From: DASZZZ01 sp036260375
GTDB taxonomy: Bacteria; Actinomycetota; CADDZG01; WHSQ01
Assembly (NCBI GenBank): GCA_036260375.1
Contig: DASZZZ010000020.1
Coordinates: 1-62,148, forward strand
Length of the DNA stretch: 62,148 nt
Direction: 5' to 3'
How positions within the stretch are numbered: position 1 is the first letter of the stretch; every line of letters starts with the position of its first letter. A program made the translations under genes and the position numbers. Below, piece after piece: positions 16,025 to 24,748 of the stretch. A model generated the notes under the pieces. That model saw nothing but the letters and a program-made list of their open reading frames with translations, was not told where the DNA came from and did not search any database.

Positions 16025-16854
16025 GCCGTGCCCTCGCGCGCGAGGTGTCGCGCGCGCTGCAGCGCGCGCGCGCCGAGCTTGACCGCGAGATGTGACCGGT
16101 AGCGCGACGTCGCGTGGATGTCCTCGGCGACGTCGACGTCGGCGAGCGCGGCGCGCAGCGCGTCCTCGTCGTCGGCCTCCGGGTTCACGCGCATCGGTGT
16201 GTCGGTCACGCCGAGATACGCGAGCGTCGCCACGCCCTGCGCCGGCGCGACCGCGGCCACGCCGCACAGCGCGTAGTCGCCGGCGCGGCGCGCGAACTCC
16301 TCGAACGCCCAGCCCGTGCCCGCGGTCTGCGCCGGGACGCGCACCTCCTCGACCCACTCGCCCGGCTCCAGAGCGGTCGCGAACGGTCCGACGAAGAACT
16401 CGCGCGCCGCGATCGAGCGCGTGCCGCGCGCCGAGCGGGCGGTGACGGTGGCGTCGAGCGCCGTCATGACCGCCGGGAGCTCCGCCGCGGGATCCGCGTG
16501 GGCGACGCTGCCGCACACCGTGCCGCGGCTCCGGATCGCGGGATGCGCGACGAACTGGAGCGCCTCGTGCACCAACGGCGCGCGGCGCGCGACGAGCTCG
16601 GAGCGCTCGGCCGCGGCCTGTCTCACGAGGGGGCCGAACGTCACCGCGTCGCCCGCGTCGCGTGGCTCGGCGGGCTCGTCGCGCAGGAAGTTCACGTCGA
16701 CGAGGTGGGCCGGCGACGCGAGCCGCATGTTGAGCACGGGAAGCAGGCTCTGCCCGCCCGCGAGCACCTTCGCGTCGTCGCCGAGGCGCGCCAGGAGATC
16801 GTCGAGCTCGTCCCTCGTCTCCGCGCGGTGGTACGTGAACGGTGGTGGTTTCAC
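16021..16854 (-). CDS. FAD-binding medium subunit of the molybdenum hydroxylase
   Basis: A 277-residue CoxM-like flavin subunit. FAD-binding signatures are AKVLAGGQSLLPVLNMRLA near residue 30 and RSRGTVCGSVAHADPAAELPA near residue 105; the C-terminal CO_deh_flav_C part follows. The GTG start (16854) has a GGAGGG Shine-Dalgarno and puts the family's MKPPPFTYHRA-type beginning at the N-terminus. There are 95 bases between this start and the amidase stop upstream, the only real gap in the cluster, so an internal promoter is possible. Confidence 0.9.
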   Translation of the reverse strand: MKPPPFTYHRAETRDELDDLLARLGDDAKVLAGGQSLLPVLNMRLASPAHLVDVNFLRDEPAEPRDAGDAVTFGPLVRQAAAERSELVARRAPLVHEALQFVAHPAIRSRGTVCGSVAHADPAAELPAVMTALDATVTARSARGTRSIAAREFFVGPFATALEPGEWVEEVRVPAQTAGTGWAFEEFARRAGDYALCGVAAVAPAQGVATLAYLGVTDTPMRVNPEADDEDALRAALADVDVAEDIHATSRYRSHLAVKLGARALQRARHLAREGTA

Positions 16855-16949
16855 TGGCCCTCCGGCGCGCAGTGTATTAGCTCGTCGGACGGCGCCCGCT
16901 CGCGCGCGGGGCAGCCGCGCGGCCGGGACGGCCCCCGACGCGCTCGGGG

Positions 16950-18650
16950 CTACGACGGAGGCGCCTCCACCGCGGCAGCGAGCGCGACCGCGACGTGGTC
17001 CTCGAACGGGCGCGCGACGACCTGGGCCGCGCACGGCGCCCCGGGGCCCGGCGCCGCGACCGGGACCGAGACGGCGGGGAAGCCGGCGAGCGAGAAGGGG
17101 GCGGTGAGACGGATGAGCGCGTCGGGGACGGCCTCGACGCCGTCGTCCCACCGCCACCACGGCAGGCCGAGCGGCGGCGCCGGCATCGGGATCGCGGGGG
17201 TCACGAGCGCGTCGACGTCGCGCATGACCGCCCACAGCATGCGCGTGAGCTCGACGCGCAGACGCTGGGCCGCGACGTAGTCGCGCGCGAGGAGCAGCCC
17301 GCCGAGCTCGAAGCGAGCGCGCACGTCGGCGCCGTAGTCGGACGCCCGCTGCGCGAGCAGCGGCGCGTGGTACGAGCCGCCCTCGGCGAGCGCGACGACG
17401 CGGTTGACGAGCGCCATGACGCGCGCCGGCGGGAGCTTCACGTCGCGCACGTCGGCGCCGCGCTCGCGCAGACGGTCGATCGCCGCGCGCACCGCCGCCG
17501 CGACGCGCTCGTCGACCTCCTCGTCGGTCCACGCCGGGTCGACTCCGACGCGCACGCCGCGCAGCGCCGGGGCGTCGGGGCGGGGCCCCGGAGACGTGCG
17601 CGAGGTCGGGTCGCCCGGCGACGGGCCCGCGATCGCGTCGAGCACGAGCGCGGCGTCGGCGACGGTCGTCGCGAGCGGGCCGACGTGGTCGACCGTCCAG
17701 CTGAGCGGCACGACGCCGTCCTTGGCCACGAGCCCGAACGTCGGCTTGAGACCCGCGACCCCGCATGCCGCCGCGGGGATGCGAATCGAGCCGCCGGTGT
17801 CTGTCCCGAGGGCGCACGGGACCATGCGCGCCGCGACCGCCGCAGCGGAGCCCCCGCTCGAGCCCCCCGCCGTGAGCGACGTGTCCCACGGGTTGCACAC
17901 GGGGCCGTGGTAGGGCGAGTCCGTCGTGACCCCGAACGCGAACTCGTGCGTCGCGGTCTTGCCCACGACGACCGCGCCGGCGGCGCGCAGGCGCTCGACC
18001 GCGGTCGCGTCGGCGGTCGCGACGCGCGCGTCGTAGACCTTGGACCCCGCGGTCGTTCGCACGCTGGCGACGTCGAAGATGTCCTTGATCGCGACCGGCA
18101 CGCCGTGCACCGGACGCGCCGGCTCGCCGCGCGCGATCTCGTCGGCGAGACGGCGTGCGTGTGTGCGCGCGTCGTCGTCCAGCACCGTCACGAACGCGTT
18201 GAGTCGTCCGTCGAGCGCGTCGATGCGCGCGAGCGCCGCGTCGACGGCCTCGACGGGCGACAGCTCACGCCGCGCGATCGCGGCGGCGAGCGCGCCGGCC
18301 CCCACGTCCGCGAGCTCGTCGCGCGCGCGAACCTCGGGCGTCGATCGCCCGCTCGGCGCGGGGTTCGCGGTGACGGCGCCCCGCGCGCGCGGCGCGTAGC
18401 CGGTCCCGGCCCCCGCGCGATCGAGCAGCGACTCCGGCGTGCGCGCCGGAGCGCGTTGCAGCGACGGGTGGGCCGGGTCCCACGACAGCGCCAGCCCGGT
18501 GTCGTCCGGCACCGCGTCCTCCAGCGCGCGCAGCGACGTCACGACGCCGGCGAGGCGCGCCGCGAGGTCGTCGGCGAGGTCGTCGGGAACGTCGTGCCGT
18601 CCGAGCAGGGCACCGGTGACCGCGTCGACCGCGCCGCGCCAGTCGCTCAC
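16950..18650 (-). CDS. Amidase-signature hydrolase with an N-terminal helical extension
   Basis: A 566-residue amidase. The Ser-cisSer-Lys machinery is visible: Lys in VAIKDIFDVAS, Ser in TAGGSSGGSAAAVA and the nucleophile in GTDTGGSIRIPAAACG. Compared with ordinary amidases of about 460-480 residues there are roughly 100 extra N-terminal residues (DWRGAVDAVTG, LAARLAGVVTSLRALE) that look helical and recall the small GatC/AtzG partners of some amidases; this resemblance is weak and is inference. The GTG start overlaps the hyuB stop (GTGA). The enzyme probably hydrolyses an amide released by the preceding hydantoinase-like step. Confidence 0.88.
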   Translation of the reverse strand: MSDWRGAVDAVTGALLGRHDVPDDLADDLAARLAGVVTSLRALEDAVPDDTGLALSWDPAHPSLQRAPARTPESLLDRAGAGTGYAPRARGAVTANPAPSGRSTPEVRARDELADVGAGALAAAIARRELSPVEAVDAALARIDALDGRLNAFVTVLDDDARTHARRLADEIARGEPARPVHGVPVAIKDIFDVASVRTTAGSKVYDARVATADATAVERLRAAGAVVVGKTATHEFAFGVTTDSPYHGPVCNPWDTSLTAGGSSGGSAAAVAARMVPCALGTDTGGSIRIPAAACGVAGLKPTFGLVAKDGVVPLSWTVDHVGPLATTVADAALVLDAIAGPSPGDPTSRTSPGPRPDAPALRGVRVGVDPAWTDEEVDERVAAAVRAAIDRLRERGADVRDVKLPPARVMALVNRVVALAEGGSYHAPLLAQRASDYGADVRARFELGGLLLARDYVAAQRLRVELTRMLWAVMRDVDALVTPAIPMPAPPLGLPWWRWDDGVEAVPDALIRLTAPFSLAGFPAVSVPVAAPGPGAPCAAQVVARPFEDHVAVALAAAVEAPPS

Positions 18651-20491
18651 AGGAAGTCCACGTCGGCGTGGTCGCGGCCCGCGAGGCGCGCGTAGCCCGG
18701 CCCCCGGTCGATGAACGGACGCGGGCCGCGCTCGGCGCGCATGCGTGTCCGCAGCTCGGCGGTCGCACGCGCGTCGGGGCGCGGCTCGTCGCCGTCTTCG
18801 AGCACGACGCCGTAGTCGACGCGCGCCGCGGTACGCGACACCTTGTCCTGCAGGACGTCGCGCGCGACCGCGTCGGGATCGCGTTCGAGCGGGTCGCCCC
18901 ATCCGCCGCCGCCGGTCGTCTCGACGCGCACGACCTCGCCCGCCGTCACGGGTTCGTCGTCCACGAGCCCGCCCATGACGCGCTCGTTCGGCCCGCTGGG
19001 GTCGATCGTGACGCGGAACGGCGTGCCGGCCCGGCCCCCGTTCACGCCCCAGCACGACAGGATCGAGCGGTCCGCGATCGACAGGAAGTGCGCGTCGCGC
19101 AGCACGCGGATGTCCTTGCCGTAGCCGAGGCCGCCGCGGTGGAGGCCCGGGCCGCCCGAGTTCGTCGCGAGCGCGAGGCGCTCGACGCGCACCGGAAAGC
19201 GGCTCTCGACGAACTCGGCCGGAAGGTTCTTGGAGTTCGGGACGACGTGGATCGTGTCCTCGCCGTCGGCGTAGGGACGCCCGCCCGAGCCCCCGCCGAG
19301 GATCTCGCGGTTGAGGTACCACTCGCCCGCCGCGTCGTAGCCGTGGATGCCGGTGTAGCGGATCGTCTCCTGGTCGGCCGGCATCGCGCCGCCGACGGCC
19401 TTGGCGAGCACGCCCGCGAGCACGCCGAGCAGACGCAGGATGACGAACGTGCGCGCGTTCGTGGGGGCCGGGAACACCGGCGTCAGCAGCGTCCCGGGGG
19501 GCGGGAAGCGAAGCTTCATCAGCTCGACGACGCCCTCGTTGACGTCGAGCTCCGCCATGCGCTCGGGCGAGTCGGCGAGGTTGCGCAGGATCGGGGCGAG
19601 CCACTTGGCGAGAAAGTTGCCGTCCGCGTAGTCGCCTGCGTGGTTGATGGGGCCGCGCGCCTGCGGCGACGTGCCGGTGAAGTCGAGCACGATCTTGTCG
19701 GGCGTCTTGGTCAGCGTGATCCGTTGCGCGTGCAGGCGCGGGGGATCGACGCCGTCGTGCTCGGCGTAGTCCTCCCACACGTACGTGCCGTCGGGGATCT
19801 TCGACAGCAGCTCGCGTCGGAACGTCTCGGTCGTCTTCGCGACGACCGCGTCGAAGCACGCCTCGACGGTCGCGCGTCCGTAGCGCGCGAACAGGTCCTC
19901 GACGCGGCGCGCGCCCATGCGGCACGCGGCCGTCTCCGCGTCGATGTCGCCGGCGAGGCTCGCCGGCATGCGCGAGTTGCGCGCGATGATGCGCAGCGCC
20001 GCGTCGTTGCGGACGCCCGCGTCCCACAGCTTGATCGGCGGGACCATCAGCCCCTCCTGGAACGCGGACGTCGCGTTCGAGGGCATCGACCCGGGGACCA
20101 TGCCCCCGACGTCGTCGTGGTGCCCGAACGCCTGCACGAACGCGACGACGTCGCCGTCGTCGAACACCGGCACGGTGACGCACAGATCGGGCAGGTGCCC
20201 GACGCCGCCCTCGGAGAGGTAGACGTCGTTGTGCAGGAAGACGTCGCCCGGACGCATCCCCTCGGCGGGGAAGTCGCGCACGACGGGGTGCACGAGCGCG
20301 GAGTAGGAGCGGCCGGTGAGCTTGCGCAGGCGGCGGTCGTGGATGCCGGCGCGGTAGTCGTGCTGGTCGCGGATCATCGGCGAGCGCGCGGTGCGCTCGA
20401 TAGCGTCCTCGACCTCTGCCTCGATCGACGCGAGCGTCCCCTCGACGATCTCCATCGTCACGGGATCGACGGCCGCGCGCGACGTCGTCAC
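18647..20491 (-). CDS. Hydantoinase B/oxoprolinase family protein
   Basis: A 614-residue HyuB-type subunit. It opens DPVTMEIVEGTLASIEAEVE and carries the family blocks FLHNDVYLSEGGVGHLPD, FVQAFGHHDDVGGMVPGSMP, FTGTSPQARGPINH, TGIHGYDAAGEWYLN and GGAGTPFRVTIDPSG-like regions. With HyuA it forms ATP-dependent N-methylhydantoinase, 5-oxoprolinase or acetophenone carboxylase-type enzymes. The GTG start at 20491 overlaps the hyuA stop (GTGA), so the two subunits are made together. Confidence 0.9.
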   Translation of the reverse strand: MTTSRAAVDPVTMEIVEGTLASIEAEVEDAIERTARSPMIRDQHDYRAGIHDRRLRKLTGRSYSALVHPVVRDFPAEGMRPGDVFLHNDVYLSEGGVGHLPDLCVTVPVFDDGDVVAFVQAFGHHDDVGGMVPGSMPSNATSAFQEGLMVPPIKLWDAGVRNDAALRIIARNSRMPASLAGDIDAETAACRMGARRVEDLFARYGRATVEACFDAVVAKTTETFRRELLSKIPDGTYVWEDYAEHDGVDPPRLHAQRITLTKTPDKIVLDFTGTSPQARGPINHAGDYADGNFLAKWLAPILRNLADSPERMAELDVNEGVVELMKLRFPPPGTLLTPVFPAPTNARTFVILRLLGVLAGVLAKAVGGAMPADQETIRYTGIHGYDAAGEWYLNREILGGGSGGRPYADGEDTIHVVPNSKNLPAEFVESRFPVRVERLALATNSGGPGLHRGGLGYGKDIRVLRDAHFLSIADRSILSCWGVNGGRAGTPFRVTIDPSGPNERVMGGLVDDEPVTAGEVVRVETTGGGGWGDPLERDPDAVARDVLQDKVSRTAARVDYGVVLEDGDEPRPDARATAELRTRMRAERGPRPFIDRGPGYARLAGRDHADVDFL

Positions 20492-22566
20492 GGCGCGTCC
20501 TTGGCGATCACGAGGTTGCCGCCGTCGTCGACGCGCGCCGCGAACCCCGGCGCGATCGGCGTCGTCGAGCCGAACTCCTCGACGATCGCGGGTCCGCGCA
20601 CGACGTCGTGCGCGCGCAGCGCGGAGCGGTCGTGGAGCACGGCGTCGTGCCACGCGCCGTCGAAGAACGCGCGCCGCCGGCCCGACGGCTCGAGGCGCTC
20701 GCCCGCGCCCCGCTCGGGCGCCCGGTGGACGCGCGGCCGCTCGATCGGCCCTATGCCGGTGACGCGCAGGTTGACCCACTCCACGACCTGTGACGGGTCG
20801 TCGCGATAGCAGTAGCCGTAGCGGCGTTCGTGCTCGTCGTGGAACGCGGCGACGACCGCGGCGGCGAAGTCCGAGTCGACCGGCCCGTGCGGCGCCGGCA
20901 CGCGCACCTCGAACGCCTGCCCGAAGTAGCGGAGGTCGGCGGCGCGCGCCACGACGCAGTCGTCGCCCTCGAAACCCTCGCGCCCGAGCGCGGCGGTCGC
21001 GTCGCGTTCGAGGTCGTCGTACACCGCGCCGATCTCGTCGAGCGACGCGTCGGCGTGGCGCCGGACGAACGTGCGAACGAAGTCGTTGCGGACGTCGACG
21101 GTCAGCAGCCCCAGCGCGCTGACGTTGCCGGGATCGGGTGGGACCACGACGGCGGCGAGGCCGAGCACGTCGGCGAGCGTGCACGCGAGCAGGGGGCCGG
21201 AGCCGCCGAACGCGATCATGGCGAAGTCGCGCACGTCGAGACCGCGCCGCACGGTGAGCTGGCGGATGGCGTTGGCCTGGTTCCACGCCGCGACCTCGAG
21301 GACGCCGGCCGCGCACGCGTCCGCGTCCATCCCGAGCGCCGCCGCGAGCGCGTCGATGCCCGCGCGCGCCGCGTCGACGTCGAGCGCGATCTCACCGCCG
21401 AGCAGGTGTGGCGGGATGCGGCCGAGGACGACGTTGGCGTCCGTGAGCGTCGGCTCCTCGCCGCCGCGCGCGTAGCACATCGGGCCGGGATCGGCGCCGG
21501 CGGAGCGCGGCCCGACCTTGAGGTTGCCCTCGGGTGAGCGCCGCGCGATGGAGCCGCCGCCGGTGCCGACGGTCACGACGTCGACCATCGGGACCTTGAC
21601 CGGGAAGCGTCCGACCGCGCCCTCGGTGGTGAGGCGCGGCTCGCCGCCCGCGACGACGCTCACGTCGGTCGACGTCCCGCCCCCGTCGAGCGTCAGGACG
21701 CGCTCGAAGCCCGCGGCGCGCGCGACGTACGCGGCGCCGAGCGCCCCGGCCGCCGGCCCCGACAGGATCGTCGTGATCGGGGCGCGCGCGACCTCGGGGG
21801 CCGAGATCACGCCGCCGTTGCTCTTCATCACGTAGAAGGGCGGTGGAGCCGCGCGGTCGGCGAACGTCGACAGCTCGTGCTCGATGCGCGCGACGTACGA
21901 CGACGTGCGCGGCTTGACGAACGCGTCGACGAGCGTCGTCACCGAGCGCTCGTACTCGCGGTACTCGCGCAGCACGTCGGAGCTGATGGAGATCGCGCAC
22001 TCCGGATACTCCCGTTCGAACACCGCGCGCATCCGGCGCTCGTGGTCCGGGTTTGCGTACGAGTGCAGGAAGCTGACGCCGACGGCGTCGAAGCCGCGCG
22101 CACGGCACCAGCGCGCGACGCGTGCGGCGGCGTCGTCGTCGAACGGCCGCACGACCTCGCCCGTGTGGTCGAGGCGCCCGGGCACCTCGGCGACGAGGTG
22201 CAGCGGGACGATCCGATCCGGCTTGATCCAGAAGTAGGAGTTGCCGTACGAGTCGGGGACGCTCTGACGCGCGATCTCGAGGACGTGGCGAAAGCCCTCG
22301 GTCGTGACGAAGCCGAGGCCCGAGAAGTCGTCCTGCAACAGTGCGTTGGTCGCGACGGTCGTCCCGTGGCACACCGCCGCCGGGCGCGCGTCGCCGTCGC
22401 CGAGCAGCGCGAGGGCCTTGCGCAGGCCGGTCATGAAGCCGACCGCGGGATCGTCCGGCGTCGACGGCGTCTTGGTCGTCGCGACGCGTCCCGAGCGCGC
22501 GTCGACCGCGACGACGTCGGTGAACGTGCCTCCCGTGTCGATGCCCACCCGGATGCCCGATGTCAT
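20488..22566 (-). CDS. Hydantoinase A/oxoprolinase family protein (ATP-dependent)
   Basis: A 692-residue HyuA-type subunit with the actin-like ATPase core: RVGIDTGGTFTDVVAVD at the N-terminus (phosphate 1), FYVMKSNGGVIS, ILSGPAAGALGAAYVA, LTLDGGGTSTDVSVV (phosphate 2) and DFAMIAFGGSGPLLACTLA. It supplies the ATP-driven activation for cleavage of a cyclic amide, or for carboxylation in some relatives. An AGGAG Shine-Dalgarno precedes ATG 22566. It is the first gene of the leftward cluster hyuA-hyuB-amidase-coxM-coxS-coxL-caiB. Confidence 0.92.
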   Translation of the reverse strand: MTSGIRVGIDTGGTFTDVVAVDARSGRVATTKTPSTPDDPAVGFMTGLRKALALLGDGDARPAAVCHGTTVATNALLQDDFSGLGFVTTEGFRHVLEIARQSVPDSYGNSYFWIKPDRIVPLHLVAEVPGRLDHTGEVVRPFDDDAAARVARWCRARGFDAVGVSFLHSYANPDHERRMRAVFEREYPECAISISSDVLREYREYERSVTTLVDAFVKPRTSSYVARIEHELSTFADRAAPPPFYVMKSNGGVISAPEVARAPITTILSGPAAGALGAAYVARAAGFERVLTLDGGGTSTDVSVVAGGEPRLTTEGAVGRFPVKVPMVDVVTVGTGGGSIARRSPEGNLKVGPRSAGADPGPMCYARGGEEPTLTDANVVLGRIPPHLLGGEIALDVDAARAGIDALAAALGMDADACAAGVLEVAAWNQANAIRQLTVRRGLDVRDFAMIAFGGSGPLLACTLADVLGLAAVVVPPDPGNVSALGLLTVDVRNDFVRTFVRRHADASLDEIGAVYDDLERDATAALGREGFEGDDCVVARAADLRYFGQAFEVRVPAPHGPVDSDFAAAVVAAFHDEHERRYGYCYRDDPSQVVEWVNLRVTGIGPIERPRVHRAPERGAGERLEPSGRRRAFFDGAWHDAVLHDRSALRAHDVVRGPAIVEEFGSTTPIAPGFAARVDDGGNLVIAKDAP

Positions 22567-22681
22567 GCGCCTCGCTCCTGGCGGATACCGCCGGTGACCT
22601 TCTGCCCTCTGCCAACCGAATCATCGCAGACGAAGTGCGACCGCAGCCGACCGCCACGTTCAGTTCCGCTGGCTGCGTCGT

Positions 22682-22999
22682 TCAAGTCGCTTTGATCACG
22701 TAGATCGTGCCTTCCCAAACCAGGGACTTCGGGTCGGGACGCCCGCTTCCACCCAGCGATCCATCCTTCAGGAGAAATCGATGCGCAGTGGCGACCGTTC
22801 TCGTCCCGTCGGAGTACGCCAACGTCTGGCTAAGCGTTCCCGACGGCTGTCCGGACTTCGGGCTTGCCTTGCTCGATATGATGACGCCTTCGGAGAGAAC
22901 CCCGGCTTCGATTCGTGGGAGGAAATACTCGTTGAACAGCGCACGCATCTCCGATGCGGGGATTTCGACGACCGACTCTGCGGAGTAGGATTCCGTCAT
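22682..22999 (-). CDS. Small protein of unknown function
   Basis: A 105-residue soluble protein, no signal peptide or membrane segment. It has a helical N-terminal third (PASEMRALFNEYFLPRIEAG) and a beta-rich remainder (GVIISSKASP, TRTVATAHRFLLKDGS, SLVWEGTIYVIKAT). I do not recognise it. The start codon CAT/ATG at 22997-22999 shares two bases with the ATG of the divergent gene; a later in-frame ATG (residue 18) would avoid the clash but cuts the first helix. Base composition is lower in GC than in the catabolic operon beside it. Confidence 0.55.
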   Translation of the reverse strand: MTESYSAESVVEIPASEMRALFNEYFLPRIEAGVLSEGVIISSKASPKSGQPSGTLSQTLAYSDGTRTVATAHRFLLKDGSLGGSGRPDPKSLVWEGTIYVIKAT

Positions 23000-23333
23000 G
23001 ACAGAAATCGAGCATCAGCTTCGCGACTTCCTCGCTGATTACCTAGCGGGTCAGCGCGACATTGGAGAGCTGAACCGGCACATTGCGGTGGTGATTCATT
23101 CGCCAGCATTAGAGTCCTCGACGCGGCGCCTCGTGTCTGAGGTCGTACATCGGGTCGCCGAATACACGAGCGGCTCCTGGAGTGAGGAAGCGCTACGAGA
23201 GCTATTGCGTCCGCTTGCGCAGAACTACCGCACGGAATGGCGCCCGGTCCAGTCGGCAAGGGTTCCTCGAACAACCAATCGGCCTAGACATCAGTGGCCC
23301 GAGCCGCGCGTACACGTAAAGGCAGCCGGGTAA
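22998..23333 (+). CDS. Small protein of unknown function
   Basis: A 111-residue protein, mostly helical in its first 80 residues (IEHQLRDFLADYLAGQRDIG, RRLVSEVVHRVAEY, SEEALRELLRPLAQNY), with a basic, proline-containing tail. No family recognised. ATG 22998 is preceded by an AGGA about 9 bases upstream, which supports this start. Its 3-prime end overlaps the convergent gene by 50 bases, and its ATG overlaps the divergent ATG within the tetranucleotide CATG. The tail lies wholly in the overlap and may be dispensable. Confidence 0.5.
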   Translation: MTEIEHQLRDFLADYLAGQRDIGELNRHIAVVIHSPALESSTRRLVSEVVHRVAEYTSGSWSEEALRELLRPLAQNYRTEWRPVQSARVPRTTNRPRHQWPEPRVHVKAAG

Positions 23334-23724
23334 GCAGACGCTTTTCTCCGAGGAACAAATCAAACCAGTACGTTCCCTCTTCATCAGTGGGAATCTCGGC
23401 CTGAATCTGTATTTGGACGCCTGACGCGCCGGCCTCGAAGGTCACGGGAAGTCTCGCTTCGGTGAGCGATGCACCCGAAGGCGTCCGCGGCCGAAGAATC
23501 AACACCTGCTTACCTGCTACCTCACCTGCGATCAGATACAGAAAAGCGGTGATGTCAATGTGATATTGAGAGCCCGACTCCCCATGCGATTCGAAAGCCG
23601 TTGCGGAGTCGGTAACGCCGACGAGCGTGACATTGTCGTCCGCCTGCTCCACGACTTTTTCGCAGAACACCGCGGCTTGCACAAAGGGTCCGCCAAGAGG
23701 CGGTTCTTCTGCTGTCTCGGCCAT
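23284..23724 (-). CDS. Small beta-sandwich-like protein of unknown function
   Basis: A 146-residue protein with alternating strands (FVQAAVFCEKVVEQADDNVTLVGV as two pieces, YHIDITAFLYLIAG, KQVLILRPRTPSG, VQIQIQAEIP, GTYWFDLFLGEKRLL). The layout resembles a group of small single-domain Ig-like proteins (DUF6941-type) seen in many bacteria; this is a weak assignment. There is no signal peptide and only one cysteine. It overlaps the convergent upstream gene by 50 bases. The region is lower in GC than the flanking operon and mutM. Confidence 0.6.
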   Translation of the reverse strand: MAETAEEPPLGGPFVQAAVFCEKVVEQADDNVTLVGVTDSATAFESHGESGSQYHIDITAFLYLIAGEVAGKQVLILRPRTPSGASLTEARLPVTFEAGASGVQIQIQAEIPTDEEGTYWFDLFLGEKRLLTRLPLRVRAARATDV

Positions 23725-23832
23725 CTCAAGAATCCTAATTCGTCAAGTCGCCGATGCGAACTGCCGAGTGTGGGCGCCGCGCTCGCGCTGCACCGACGGA
23801 CTTTCCCTCGTCGCGGCTAACCTCACGTTGCG

Positions 23833-24636
23833 ATGCCGGAGCTGCCCGAGGTCGAGTCCGTCCGCCGCCAGCTGGATCCCGAGCTCTCCCGACGGCGCGT
23901 CGACGACGCGTGGTGGGACCCGCATCCCAACGTCGTGCGGCAGTTCCTCGACGTCGGCCTCGTCGTCGGACGGACGGTCCGGTGCGTCGGCCGGCGCGGC
24001 AAGTTCCTGATCGCGCCGCTCGACGCGGGTCTCGAGCTCGTCATGCACCTCGGCATGACGGGATCGTTCCGGTTCGACGTCGACGACCCGTACGTGCGCG
24101 CCCGCCTGTGGCTCGACGACGGGCGCGCGCTGGCGTTCCGCGACCCGCGCCGCTTCGGGCGCATCGCGGTCGTCCCCGCGGGCGACTACGGCGCGATCCC
24201 GACGCTCGCGATGCTCGGGCCGGAGCCGCTCTCGGACGACTTCGACCCGGACGCCTTCGCCGCCGACCTCGCTCGCACGCGCGCTCCGGTCAAGCCGTAC
24301 CTGCTGTCACAGCGGCCGGTCGCCGGCGTCGGCAACATCTACGCCGACGAGGCTCTGTGGCGCGCGCGCATCCATCCCGCGTCGCGCCGCGTCGGGCCGC
24401 GCCGGGCGCTGGCGTTGCACGCCGCGATCCGCGACGTGCTGTCCGAGGCGATCGAGCGCGAGGGCACGACGTTTCGCGACTACCGCATGGTCGACGGCTC
24501 CAGCGGCCGCAACGTCTCGTTTCTCGTCGCGTACGGGCAGGAGGGACAGCCCTGCCCCCGGTGCTCGACGCCGTTGCGCAAGGTCGTCCTCGGGGGCCGG
24601 GGGACGACCTACTGCCCGCGCTGCCAGCGGGCCTGA
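23833..24636 (+). CDS. mutM: Formamidopyrimidine-DNA glycosylase (Fpg/MutM)
   Basis: A 267-residue base-excision repair enzyme that removes 8-oxoguanine and formamidopyrimidines and nicks the abasic site. The N-terminus MPELPEVE supplies the Pro2 nucleophile and Glu3. The conserved Lys of the RGKFLI strand is present, as is the LVMHLGMTGSF segment. RPVAGVGNIYADEALWRARIHP is the helix-two-turn-helix, and the C-terminal zinc finger is CPRCSTPLRK with CPRCQRA. It stands alone on its strand; no DNA polymerase or coaE neighbour is seen. Confidence 0.95.
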   Translation: MPELPEVESVRRQLDPELSRRRVDDAWWDPHPNVVRQFLDVGLVVGRTVRCVGRRGKFLIAPLDAGLELVMHLGMTGSFRFDVDDPYVRARLWLDDGRALAFRDPRRFGRIAVVPAGDYGAIPTLAMLGPEPLSDDFDPDAFAADLARTRAPVKPYLLSQRPVAGVGNIYADEALWRARIHPASRRVGPRRALALHAAIRDVLSEAIEREGTTFRDYRMVDGSSGRNVSFLVAYGQEGQPCPRCSTPLRKVVLGGRGTTYCPRCQRA

Positions 24637-24638
24637 CG

Positions 24639-24716
24639 CGACCGCTCCGGGCGGGCGCCGGCCGGGGCACTCCAAACCGTTCCGAGTCGGCCCCGACTCG
24701 ACGCCCGCCCTCCGCT
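24639..24716 (+). repeat. Hairpin repeat element, copy 1
   Basis: Outer stem GGGCGGGCG (24649-24657) pairs with CGCCCGCCC (24702-24710). Inside are about 25 unpaired bases with the conserved core GGGGCACTCCAAACCG, then an inner hairpin CGAGTCGG/CCGACTCG (24683-24690 with 24693-24700). Flanks CGACCGCTCC and TCCGCT are shared with copy 2. It begins 2 bases after the mutM stop. Confidence 0.8.
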
Positions 24717-24748
24717 GGCTCGTCGGCCCCGCGACCGCTCCGGTCGCA

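Noticed and set aside
13146..16854. Carbon monoxide dehydrogenase (CoxMSL)
   Set aside because: The AYxCSFR active-site loop is absent and PYRGAGRP stands in its place. The amidase and hydantoinase context also fits an N-heterocycle hydroxylase better.
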